This document shows positions 39,771-50,299 of a DNA stretch of 64,000 bases, piece after piece. The DNA is taken from the NCBI RefSeq assembly GCF_002954405.1, contig NZ_MQWC01000004.1:656065-720064 (forward strand), given 5' to 3'. The notes beneath the pieces were generated by a model. It was given only the letters and a program-made list of their open reading frames with translations. It searched no databases and was not told the origin of the DNA. Positions within the stretch are counted from its first letter, which is position 1. Every line of letters begins with the position of its first letter. Both the position numbers and the translations under genes were made by a program. The stretch is from Salinibacter sp. 10B. GTDB lineage: Bacteria; Bacteroidota; Rhodothermia; Rhodothermales; Salinibacteraceae.

Positions 39771-40751
39771 ATGCCTCGCTGGCTGCGCATTCTGCTAAAA
39801 TCGTCCCTCACTCTCGGAGGAATGACGGCGCTCGTGATGGCCGTGGATCCAGCGGTTCTGCTCGACTCGCTCCATCAAGCCCGTGGCTTCTGGATCGCAG
39901 CGGCGGTGCTCTTGCTTCCGCTGAACCTCTTCCTGGACGGATGGGTGTGGACCCGCCTTCTCAAGACTCTGGATGGCTCCTTTCCCTCACGCACAATCGC
40001 AAAAGCAGTTATGAGCGGCCTTGCACTCGGCTTTTGGACGCCGGCGCGGCTCGGGGAGTACGCAGGGCGGGCGTTTGCCTTTCCGGACGCCGACCAATGG
40101 GCGATCTCACTCACTGTATTTGTCCAGCGCATGGTGGACATGGCGATAGGGGTGATCGTCGGGCTGGCGACCGTTATCGGCGCAATCGGGCTGGGCCTTC
40201 TGCCCTCGTCTCTCTCGTGGCTGGCAGCGGCGGGAATCGGCCTCGGCACCGGGGGCGGACTCCTCGCCGTGCTTCTGAATCCGGCCTGGGGCCACCGCTG
40301 GGCGCAGGGGCTCCTGCCCGACAGTCGGCTCACGGAACGCACGATCCTGCTTGAGCGCCTGACGCCACGACAAGGCCTCGCGGTCGGACTAGGGTCGTTG
40401 GTGCGATACCTCGTGTTTACCGGCCAGTTTGTGTGCCTGGGTCTCGCCCTTCAGCCGTCCGCTTCTGTTGGAGCTCTCGCCATTGCTGTGAGTCTCACGT
40501 TCTACGCCAAGTACCTCTTGCCCTCCCTTACGCTGCTAGACCTCGGGATCCGGGAAGGCGCCGCCGTCTTTTTCTTCTCCCTGGTTGGCTTGGGTACGGC
40601 TTCGGGCCTCAACGCCGCTCTCTTGCTCTTTGCGATCAATGTGCTCGTGCCCGCCCTGCTTGGCCTCCCGTTCGTCGCCCGCCTTCCGCTGCCTTCCGCT
40701 TCGGACGACGCCATTACCCGGCGTTGCTCCGTCCTCCCTGAATCCGGATAA
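39771..40751 (+). CDS. YbhN/AglD-like (UPF0104, LPG-synthase TM-like) membrane protein
   Basis: 326 residues with about eight to nine hydrophobic helices. It contains LALGFWTPARLGEYAGRAFAF, matching the family's conserved TPGRLGE-type motif, and a late YLLPSLTLLDLGIREGAAVFFF motif. Members resemble the membrane part of lysylphosphatidylglycerol synthase and are proposed to move lipids or lipid-linked sugars. It starts 54 bases after the barrel gene, and a glycosyltransferase follows 37 bases later. Confidence 0.85.
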   Translation: MPRWLRILLKSSLTLGGMTALVMAVDPAVLLDSLHQARGFWIAAAVLLLPLNLFLDGWVWTRLLKTLDGSFPSRTIAKAVMSGLALGFWTPARLGEYAGRAFAFPDADQWAISLTVFVQRMVDMAIGVIVGLATVIGAIGLGLLPSSLSWLAAAGIGLGTGGGLLAVLLNPAWGHRWAQGLLPDSRLTERTILLERLTPRQGLAVGLGSLVRYLVFTGQFVCLGLALQPSASVGALAIAVSLTFYAKYLLPSLTLLDLGIREGAAVFFFSLVGLGTASGLNAALLLFAINVLVPALLGLPFVARLPLPSASDDAITRRCSVLPESG

Positions 40752-40788
40752 GTCACCCTTCTCTCGCACTGGCCCGTTTTTGCCTTCT

Positions 40789-41931
40789 GTGCCAACGCCT
40801 ATTCTCGCTTTGTTGATTGTCGTGGTTGCCCTTTACGGGGTGCAACTCGGACTGGCGGCGTGGGGGTTTGCGCGCGTAAGGCGGGCCCCTGGCCCCGCTC
40901 CGCCGGATGAGTGGCCGTCGGTGTCCGTCGTTGTCCCCGCCCGCAACGAGGCCGACGACATCGACACCTGCCTCGACAGCCTCCGGGCCTGCGACTATCC
41001 CGACGACAAACTCGAGATTATCGTCGTCGACGACTTCTCGACGGATGGGACCCCAGAGCGGGTGCGCCAACGACAGCCGGCCGGCATGCCGGCCACGGCC
41101 GATCCGGTCCGGCTCGTCAAAATGGCGGCCGAGCAACCGGAAAATGGCAACCACAAACCCGCAGCCGTAGCGACGGGCGTAGACGCCGCCACCGGAGACG
41201 TCATTCTGACGACGGACGCTGATTGCACGGTGCCCTCGACCTGGATTCGCTCCATGGTGCGACGCTGCACGCCGGAGACGCCGTTCGTGGCCGGACCGGT
41301 GGCCTATGAGCACGCCGATCGCTTCCTCCCCCGCCTTCAGGCCCTCGAACTTATGGGACTCATCGGCTACGGGGCTGGCACGCTGGGCATAGGCCTTCCC
41401 ACGTTTTGCAACAGTGCCAACGTGGCGTACCGGCGCGAGGCCATTGACGCTCTGGCCGCCGCCCCAAACGGCGCTGCCCAGGACGAGCTCCTGCTGCAAC
41501 ACGTGGCCTACGACACGGAGCGGGACGTCACCTTCAACCCCGATCCCGCCGCCCTGGTCACGACGGCACCGACGAGTTCATTTTCGGGATACTTGGCCCA
41601 GCAGGCCCGATGGGCACACATGGGGCTCCGGTATCCTTTTGTGTTGCCCAAACTAATGGTGGTGGGTCTCTGGGCAGCCCATGTGGCTCTCTTCCTGGCC
41701 TGCGCGGCGGCACTGGCCCTTCCGGCCTGGCGCGAACCTGTACTCACGGTCTTTCTGGCAAAAATGGGGGTCGATGCGCTGCTCGCCGTGCCTCCAGCCA
41801 AGCATTTTGGACAGCGTGGCCTGCTCCGCTCCGCGGTGCCCACCGAGCTACTGCTGCTGGTCGCCGTGCCGATCGTGGGCATTGTGGGTACCTTCGGGCC
41901 GCTGGAGTGGAAGGGTCGGGAGTTGGAGTAA
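40789..41931 (+). CDS. Membrane glycosyltransferase, family 2
   Basis: 380 residues. One N-terminal helix (about 4-24), a GT2 catalytic domain, then about three C-terminal helices. Key motifs: VVVPARNEADDID, VVDDFSTDGT, the metal-binding TTDADC, and QQARW, the QxxRW product-site motif of processive-type enzymes. GTG 40789 is chosen because it places the first helix at the N-terminus; the open frame upstream overlaps the previous gene. It probably makes or extends a glycolipid or cell-surface glycan with the neighbouring YbhN-like protein and deacetylase. Confidence 0.88.
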   Translation: MPTPILALLIVVVALYGVQLGLAAWGFARVRRAPGPAPPDEWPSVSVVVPARNEADDIDTCLDSLRACDYPDDKLEIIVVDDFSTDGTPERVRQRQPAGMPATADPVRLVKMAAEQPENGNHKPAAVATGVDAATGDVILTTDADCTVPSTWIRSMVRRCTPETPFVAGPVAYEHADRFLPRLQALELMGLIGYGAGTLGIGLPTFCNSANVAYRREAIDALAAAPNGAAQDELLLQHVAYDTERDVTFNPDPAALVTTAPTSSFSGYLAQQARWAHMGLRYPFVLPKLMVVGLWAAHVALFLACAAALALPAWREPVLTVFLAKMGVDALLAVPPAKHFGQRGLLRSAVPTELLLLVAVPIVGIVGTFGPLEWKGRELE

Positions 41932-42139
41932 TTTGTCGTTGAAGGTTCGAAAGTTGAAGGTTGGATGCTATTCCCTTTCGACGACTGAGAACCCCAACCC
42001 TCGATTGGCGTCCTGCCCTCGACCTCCTTCCTTGTGAAACAGCCTCCACAGCCCCACACCCTCTCAGTCGAACACCGTGTAATCCCAGCAGGCACTGTTG
42101 ACGCACGCAAACAGTTATGGAATCCCTCTCCCCAATAAA

Positions 42140-42787
42140 ATGAGAATCCTCGTCCCCTACCTTGCCACCCATGGCCTGCGCCCGTTCCATCGCTTCTTCC
42201 CCGACATGCTCTGGCGCGTAGACGCTCAGGCGCCCACAGCGTACCTCACGTTCGACGACGGCCCGACGACTGAGTGTACACGGGCCCTCCTCGATACTCT
42301 GTCAGAGTACAATGCCCAGGCGACCCACTTCCTCCTCGGCCACCATGCCGAGCAGCACCCCAAGCTCGTAGAGGATATTGTGGACGAGGGGCACCGTGTG
42401 GGCAACCACACCTACCGCCATTCCGATCCCTGGACGACGCCACAGGACAAGTTGGCCCGCGAGCTGCAGCGCACAACCGAGATTTTGGAAGACCTCGTGC
42501 ACACTCCGGTGCGTGCCCTTCGCCCCCCCTACGGCCACCCCACCGGATTCCTGCGCGAGTGGTGCGCCGCCCAAAACCAGCGAATGGTGATGTGGGACGT
42601 GATGCCGGGCGACTACCTCCAGACCGCTACTGCCGACCGCGTCTCGTCCTTCGTGATCAACCACGTGCGCCCCGGCTCCGTCATCGTTCTGCACGACAAC
42701 CCCATCTGCCAGGACGTGACGCCACAGGCACTCGACACAATTCTGGACACGCTGACGACAAGAGGATGGCGGTTCGATGCACTTTGA
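42140..42787 (+). CDS. Polysaccharide deacetylase (NodB domain)
   Basis: 215 residues. NodB motifs in order: TFDDGPTTE (motif 1), HTYRHSDP (motif 2, His pair for metal), RPPYGHP (motif 3), WDVMPGDY and VLHDN (motifs 4 and 5). No signal peptide is evident from ATG 42140; an in-frame TTG at 42098 would add 14 residues without creating one. It removes acetyl groups from a sugar polymer or a glycolipid, in line with the GT2 gene upstream. Confidence 0.9.
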   Translation: MRILVPYLATHGLRPFHRFFPDMLWRVDAQAPTAYLTFDDGPTTECTRALLDTLSEYNAQATHFLLGHHAEQHPKLVEDIVDEGHRVGNHTYRHSDPWTTPQDKLARELQRTTEILEDLVHTPVRALRPPYGHPTGFLREWCAAQNQRMVMWDVMPGDYLQTATADRVSSFVINHVRPGSVIVLHDNPICQDVTPQALDTILDTLTTRGWRFDAL

Positions 42788-42863
42788 CTATTGCGGATCT
42801 CGTATTGCGTATCTCGCCAGCGAAGCTTCTTACCGAATACGAAATACGCAAAACGCGATAGTC
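42786..42863. repeat. 78-bp imperfect inverted repeat of GCGTATT-type units
   Basis: The ends GACTATTGCG and CGCGATAGTC are near-complementary. Inside are reiterated CTCGTATTGCGTATCTCG and CGAATACGAAATACGCAAAACG, so the two arms pair imperfectly around AGCGAAGCTTCTT. It begins inside the last codons of the deacetylase gene and separates it from the convergent membrane-protein gene; it could act as a two-way terminator. Related units occur near 8574 and 10993. Confidence 0.6.
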
Positions 42864-42892
42864 CCTTCTCAACCACGGCAGATGGTCTCCTT

Positions 42893-43354
42893 TCAGCCGC
42901 TATCCACTGCTTCCAGCTCCCCCGTCTGCCGAAGCGCCGCGTCGTACTTCTCCTCCCAGTCCTCCAGCGTCTCCTCGGAGAGGGTGTCCACGTGCGTCGC
43001 AATCTCGCGAATGGAGGTCCGAATGCCGTCCACCTCCCGCCGCACCATCTCTGGATTTTCCTCTTCCGGCAAATACATGTCTATAGCCGTCAGGCGGTTC
43101 TTCACCACGTCCGCAAGCATCTGTTGAATCTGCTGGATGGACTGTCGACGAATCTGTCGCTGGCGTCGCCGAACCACCCAGAAGATGACGCCGTGAATGG
43201 TGCCCACCGCAATCGCGATGATGGCCGTCAGCCGCCAGAACGCTAGACCCTGTGGTCCCACCACGGCGGGAATGCCGAAAATAAGCACGAGCGCGACCGC
43301 ACTGAGCCAGAGCTCGATGTGATTGACGAATCCACGGGGCAACCGATCAAGCAT
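42893..43354 (-). CDS. Two-helix membrane protein with histidine-kinase-like dimerisation helix
   Basis: 153 residues. Two hydrophobic helices at about 14-34 and 40-62, a basic RRRQRQIRRQS junction, then a helical region with MLADVVKNRLTAIDMYL. That resembles the VKNNLQ-type phosphoacceptor helix of HisKA_2 kinases, but the phospho-accepting His position is not His. No ATPase domain follows. ATG 43354 starts just before the first helix. It is divergent from acnA. Function unknown; a dimeric membrane scaffold is a guess. Confidence 0.7.
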   Translation of the reverse strand: MLDRLPRGFVNHIELWLSAVALVLIFGIPAVVGPQGLAFWRLTAIIAIAVGTIHGVIFWVVRRRQRQIRRQSIQQIQQMLADVVKNRLTAIDMYLPEEENPEMVRREVDGIRTSIREIATHVDTLSEETLEDWEEKYDAALRQTGELEAVDSG

Positions 43355-43447
43355 GAGCAGCGATGCTGCTTGAGAAAAACAACTGATCGGCCCTCTTATG
43401 GATGAGGCGATGATGAGTTTGTGTGTCTCAACAAATGTTGACCCTAC

Positions 43448-43551
43448 GTGGGGGATCCCCCCACATATAAATCCGGAATTTTTTCCACGACGTCGTCGGG
43501 GACGAATCACGATCCGGGGCGTATGAAAAGATGCGCTTTAAGTCCGGAATT
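43448..43551. promoter_or_regulatory. Putative operator region before acnA: two TAARTCCGGAATT copies and a G/C palindrome
   Basis: TAAATCCGGAATT at 43468-43480 and TAAGTCCGGAATT at 43539-43551 differ at one base and start 71 bases apart; each centres on the palindrome TCCGGA. Just upstream, 43448-43464 is a GTGGGGG/CCCCCAC inverted repeat. The second copy ends 23 bases before the acnA ATG. Regulator binding is inferred, not shown. Confidence 0.4.
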
Positions 43552-43574
43552 CCCCACATGCCTGATTTGCCGTT

Positions 43575-46313
<2,739 letters not shown>

Positions 46314-46627
46314 GCGTTCATCCATCATGGGATCCGGGCCTCCCCGACGCGAGGTTGGCGTCTGGGAGTATGGGCGTGGGGGGGCAACAGGGTTCATTAC
46401 CAGGTGAACAGCCGGGTCATACTACTGGAAGCGACGGTGCCTCCTTTGCCTATGCCCCTCTCGCCCAGACGCCCATACCTTTTGGGGTACGAACGGAAGA
46501 TGAAGGGCATGCGAGTTCTCCTCACTCGGATGAAATGTACAACGTGGATTGCCCTGTCCCCCGTTGTCCTTCGCCCGGCGAGTCAGTAGGTTGTGCTCAC
46601 GTACTACTCCAAAACTGAACCGCCACC
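46314..46627. other. Upstream region of tryptophanase gene
   Basis: 314 bases. The segments GGCGTCTGGGAGTATGGGCG (about 46355-46374) and CGCCCAGACGCCCATACC (about 46464-46481) are partly complementary. A short Trp-containing frame at 46500-46589 is listed separately. No clear terminator for acnA. Confidence 0.4.
46500..46589 (+). CDS. Possible leader peptide upstream of tryptophanase (speculative)
   Basis: A 29-codon frame MKGMRVLLTRMKCTTWIALS... with one Trp at codon 16. Thirteen codons follow the Trp, including a VVLRP stretch near the stop, and it ends 38 bases before tnaA. The E. coli TnaC leader is 24 codons with its essential Trp 12 codons before the end and a terminal Pro, so the geometry is similar, but TnaC's conserved Asp is absent and no ribosome-binding site is evident. 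It may be chance. Confidence 0.22.
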   Translation: MKGMRVLLTRMKCTTWIALSPVVLRPASQ

Positions 46628-48055
46628 ATGGACCGGGATACGATCATCGAACCCTTCCGCATTAAGTCCGTCGAGCCCATCCGGATGACGGATCGGGCGG
46701 AACGGGAACGGCTTATCCGCGAGGCTAACTACAACCTCTTCAACCTGCACGCGGACGACGTCATCATCGACCTGCTCACGGACTCGGGCACCTCAGCCAT
46801 GAGCGCCGCGCAGTGGGCCGGGCTCATGCAGGGCGATGAGAGCTACGCGGGCTCGCCCTCCTATTTCCGGTTCGAGGAAGCGGTCAAAGACTTGATGCCC
46901 TTCGAGCACATTATTCCAACGCACCAGGGCCGGGCCGCCGAGCGCATTCTGATGGGCATCGTGGCGGACCCCGACGCGAAAATCCCAAGCAATACGCACT
47001 TCGATACGACGCGCGCCAACATCGAGTCCACCGGTGCCGAGGCCGTGGACCTCGTGATTGAAGAAGGCCTCGACCCGGACCTGGAGCATCCGTTCAAGGG
47101 CAACATCGACCTCGATCGGCTGGAAACGCTCTTGGAGGACGAGGGAGAAAACGTCCCGATCGTGATGCTTACGATCACAAACAATTCGGGCGGCGGGCAA
47201 CCGGTCTCCCTAGAAAACATCCGCGGCGCCGCAGCGCTCTGTGAGGAGCACGATGTACCGTTCATCCTCGATGCCTGCCGATTTGCCGAGAATGCTTATT
47301 TCATCAAGCAGCGGGAGGACGGATATGGCGACCATTCAGTCAAGGAAATCGTCCGGGAGATCTTTTCGCACGCGGACGGCATGACGATGAGTGCGAAGAA
47401 GGATGCCCTGGTAAACATCGGCGGATGGCTGGCGCTCGACGATGACGACTGGGCACGGGAGGCACGCAATCAACTCATCCTCACGGAGGGCTTCCCGACG
47501 TACGGCGGTCTGGCGGGACGCGACCTGGAGGCCATTGCCGTGGGCCTGCAGGAGATCGTGGACGAGGACTACCTGGAATACCGCATGGCCTCGACCCGCT
47601 ACCTCGGCGAGGCCCTCACCGACCTGGGCGTCCCGATCGTGACGCCGGTGGGCGGGCACGCGGTCTATGTAAACGCGAAGGCCCTTCTTCCCCACATTCC
47701 CCCGCTGGAGTATCCGGGACAGGCACTGGCCGTCGCCCTCTACACGACCGGGGGCATTCGAGGTGTCGAGATTGGCAGTGTCATGTTCGGCCAGCAGCCC
47801 GACGGCAGCGAGGAGCCCGCGCGAATGGAACTGGTGCGGCTCGCCATTCCCCGACGCGTCTACACCCAGAGCCACGTCGATTACGTGATCGAGTGCTTCG
47901 AGGAGGTATACGACCGCCGCGAGGAGCTCACCGGCTTTGAGATCACCGAGGAACCGCCGCAACTCCGCCACTTCACGGCCCACTTCCAGCCCCTGGAACC
48001 GGACGCCGTCCATCGCGAGACGAGCGTGCCCGAAGAAGTGGCGCGTGCGTCGTAA
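46628..48055 (+). CDS. tnaA: Tryptophanase
   Basis: 475 residues of the beta-eliminating lyase family. The PLP Lys is the second in MSAKKDALVNIGG (about residue 258), and the C-terminus has RLAIPRRVYTQSHVD. Tryptophanase and tyrosine phenol-lyase are close; two positions favour tryptophanase. HFDTT has the Asp that tyrosine phenol-lyase replaces with Thr, and GIRGVEIGS has Ile where tyrosine phenol-lyase has its phenol-binding Arg. It splits tryptophan to indole, pyruvate and ammonia. The LVNIGG segment after the Lys is lyase-like, so a mixed ancestry is possible. Confidence 0.9.
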   Translation: MDRDTIIEPFRIKSVEPIRMTDRAERERLIREANYNLFNLHADDVIIDLLTDSGTSAMSAAQWAGLMQGDESYAGSPSYFRFEEAVKDLMPFEHIIPTHQGRAAERILMGIVADPDAKIPSNTHFDTTRANIESTGAEAVDLVIEEGLDPDLEHPFKGNIDLDRLETLLEDEGENVPIVMLTITNNSGGGQPVSLENIRGAAALCEEHDVPFILDACRFAENAYFIKQREDGYGDHSVKEIVREIFSHADGMTMSAKKDALVNIGGWLALDDDDWAREARNQLILTEGFPTYGGLAGRDLEAIAVGLQEIVDEDYLEYRMASTRYLGEALTDLGVPIVTPVGGHAVYVNAKALLPHIPPLEYPGQALAVALYTTGGIRGVEIGSVMFGQQPDGSEEPARMELVRLAIPRRVYTQSHVDYVIECFEEVYDRREELTGFEITEEPPQLRHFTAHFQPLEPDAVHRETSVPEEVARAS

Positions 48056-48100
48056 GTGACCTCGAGTCCGCTTGCCGAATTCGGGATGGGTGTGAGGAGG

Positions 48101-48128
48101 TATGGAAGCCCCCCTCCCCACTTCCATG
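48101..48128. terminator. Small hairpin between convergent tnaA and asparaginase genes
   Basis: ATGGAAG (48102-48108) and CTTCCAT (48121-48127) pair around a C-rich 12-nt loop. There is no T-run, so an intrinsic terminator is only a possibility. Confidence 0.25.
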
Positions 48129-48246
48129 CGTCCAGCCGCCCACACCCGAACGGAGCATGCGGAGGTTGTATGCCACGTGATCCGTGAGACCGATTTTCGT
48201 GTCACGCCCCCGTCTCCCGCTTCATGCATCATGCCTCCCTCTTCCC

Positions 48247-49332
48247 TCATCGAAACCGGGCAAGGCGACGCCGGGCCCGCCCCAGAGCGGGCGGCACGTC
48301 GTCCGGCGGCGTGAGTTCGCCCCGCAGATTGGTCTGCATCTGGTCGCGCACGGCCTCGGCCGTGTAGCCGTGATCGAACAGGTAGTACAGCTTCGCCAGG
48401 GCGGCCTCCGTAGTCATGTCGTAACCACTTACCACTCCCGCCTCTGCGAGCGCCTGTCCGGTAGCGTACAGGTTTAGATCGGCCGTGCCCCGCAGCGGTT
48501 GGGTGACGGCCACCAGTACGACGCCCCGGTCGGTCGCCCGGCGCAGCGTGTCTAAAAACGCCTCCTCTTCCGGAGCATTGCCCGACCCGAAGCACTCCAG
48601 CACCACGCCCTGCACGGGCGGAGAGAGAAGATTGTCGAGGTGGCGCGCCTCCATGCCTGGGAAGAGCCGAAACGTGGACACCGTCGCCTCACCTAGGGGC
48701 GTAATGTTCGGCGAGCGGGCCGGGGACTCGGACGCCGGCACGAGCGACCAGTCGACGTCCAGATTGATGCCGGCCGTCCCTACCGCCGGGTAGTTCGGGG
48801 AGGCAAAGGCCGAAAACGAATCGGCGTTCACTTTGGTGGTGCGATTGCCCCTGTACAGTCGATCGTCGAAGCAGAGGTGAACCCCCGCAAGGCGGTCCGG
48901 ATATTGCCCCAGCAGAAGAAGGGACGTAAGAAGATTGCCTTGCGCATCGGTGCGCGTTTCGTCCAGCGGCAACTGCGCCCCGGTGAGCACGACAGGCTTA
49001 TCGAGCGGGTGTAGCATAAACGAGAGCGCGGAGGCCGTAAACGCCATCGTGTCCGTCCCGTGAACCACCAGAAAGCCGTCGTAGGTGGAGTAGTGCTCCT
49101 GGATGACTTCGGCAATCCGCAGCCAGTCCTCCGGCGCCATGTTGGAGCTATCAAGCAACGGATCAAACTCGTGAATGTCGTACGTCGGCACATCGTCGGC
49201 CTGAAACGGCGGCAGCTCCTGCATCTGCTTCTGGAGGTAGCCGGACACCGGCACGTGTCCCTCCGCAGTCTCCTTCATTCCAATGGTCCCACCCGCATAG
49301 GCCACGAGAATACGAGGATCGGACACCGCCAT
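48247..49332 (-). CDS. ansA: L-asparaginase, type I (cytoplasmic)
   Basis: 361 residues. The first catalytic Thr is in AYAGGTIGM (about residue 16), and the second triad region is VVHGTDTMAFTASALSF (about 95). The length and lack of a signal peptide fit the type I enzyme. It hydrolyses asparagine to aspartate and ammonia. ATG 49332 is chosen since the beta-strand with the catalytic Thr starts 8 residues later; upstream in-frame residues are not family-like. The C-terminus ends in a basic RARRRLARFR. Confidence 0.95.
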   Translation of the reverse strand: MAVSDPRILVAYAGGTIGMKETAEGHVPVSGYLQKQMQELPPFQADDVPTYDIHEFDPLLDSSNMAPEDWLRIAEVIQEHYSTYDGFLVVHGTDTMAFTASALSFMLHPLDKPVVLTGAQLPLDETRTDAQGNLLTSLLLLGQYPDRLAGVHLCFDDRLYRGNRTTKVNADSFSAFASPNYPAVGTAGINLDVDWSLVPASESPARSPNITPLGEATVSTFRLFPGMEARHLDNLLSPPVQGVVLECFGSGNAPEEEAFLDTLRRATDRGVVLVAVTQPLRGTADLNLYATGQALAEAGVVSGYDMTTEAALAKLYYLFDHGYTAEAVRDQMQTNLRGELTPPDDVPPALGRARRRLARFR

Positions 49333-49536
49333 AATGTGCAAGAGTTGGATGTGTGAACAGAGTGCGTCACCGTCCAGAATCGCGGTCCCCGATTGCGCCG
49401 TCCCCGACTCCCTCCCATCCAAGAGCACCTCCGGGCCGTCCCCTCTCAACGTTCCACTTTTTGCCGCTCCAGACCAACAGAGGGCTGCTTCGATTGAAGA
49501 CGACACTCGCAACAGGACTCCATCATTACCGGAAAT

Positions 49537-50124
49537 TCAGTCCTCATCCAAGATGTAGATGTCGGCGAGATTTCGGGCCAGCTGGCCGTAATCCAGCCCG
49601 TAGCCGATGACAAAGAGGTCCGGAATTTGAAACCCGACGTAGTCAAGCGTAAGATCCGGCTCTGTGGCCGTCGGCTTATGAAGAAGCGTCGCGACCCGAA
49701 GAGAGGCCGGGTTGTACTCCTGGAGTCGTCCCTTCATGAAGTCCATCGACAGACCGGTATCTACGATGTCCTCCACGATCAGTACGTCGCGGCCCTCCAG
49801 TTCAGCATCCACACTTTTGAGCTCGTGCACCTCGCCGCTCGACACCTTGGCTGCACCGTAGGACGAGAGCTTAATAAAGTCGATCTCACAATCCGTGTTG
49901 ATGGCACGCATGAGATCAGCGGTAAACATGAACGCCCCGTTGAGCACGCTCACCAGAATGGGCGTCGTGTCGGCGTAGTCCGCTGATATTTGCTGCCCCA
50001 TCTCCGCCACCCGCGACTGGATGGTGTCGGCATCGAGGTACCGACGAAATCGATCTCCGCGGTAGGTCACGGTGGCGTCGTCGAGTTCAACGGGCGCATC
50101 GGTAAGGTCTCGCGTGGCGGGCAT
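49537..50124 (-). CDS. hpt: Hypoxanthine phosphoribosyltransferase
   Basis: 195 residues. The PRPP-binding motif is VLIVEDIVDTGLSM (about 117-130), preceded by the flexible-loop region KLSSYGAAKVSSGEV; VGFQIPDLFVIGYGLDY is the purine-binding C-terminal part. It salvages hypoxanthine and guanine. It follows tilS on the same strand, the common tilS-hpt arrangement, with 175 bases between. ATG 50124 gives the expected length. Confidence 0.96.
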   Translation of the reverse strand: MPATRDLTDAPVELDDATVTYRGDRFRRYLDADTIQSRVAEMGQQISADYADTTPILVSVLNGAFMFTADLMRAINTDCEIDFIKLSSYGAAKVSSGEVHELKSVDAELEGRDVLIVEDIVDTGLSMDFMKGRLQEYNPASLRVATLLHKPTATEPDLTLDYVGFQIPDLFVIGYGLDYGQLARNLADIYILDED

Positions 50125-50299
50125 ATGGTCGAGGGTGGCGATGGACAGAACGGAGCAAACGGTAGAGAAAAAGCTACGCGGGACCTGTGCCGAAATGCAA
50201 TCGATCGGCACCCCGATCCATGCAAATGTGCCTGAAAATTCTGCCGAGAACGAAGACTGTCCCCTACTGAGCACTCCGACCCGGTCGGCATACACGGCG

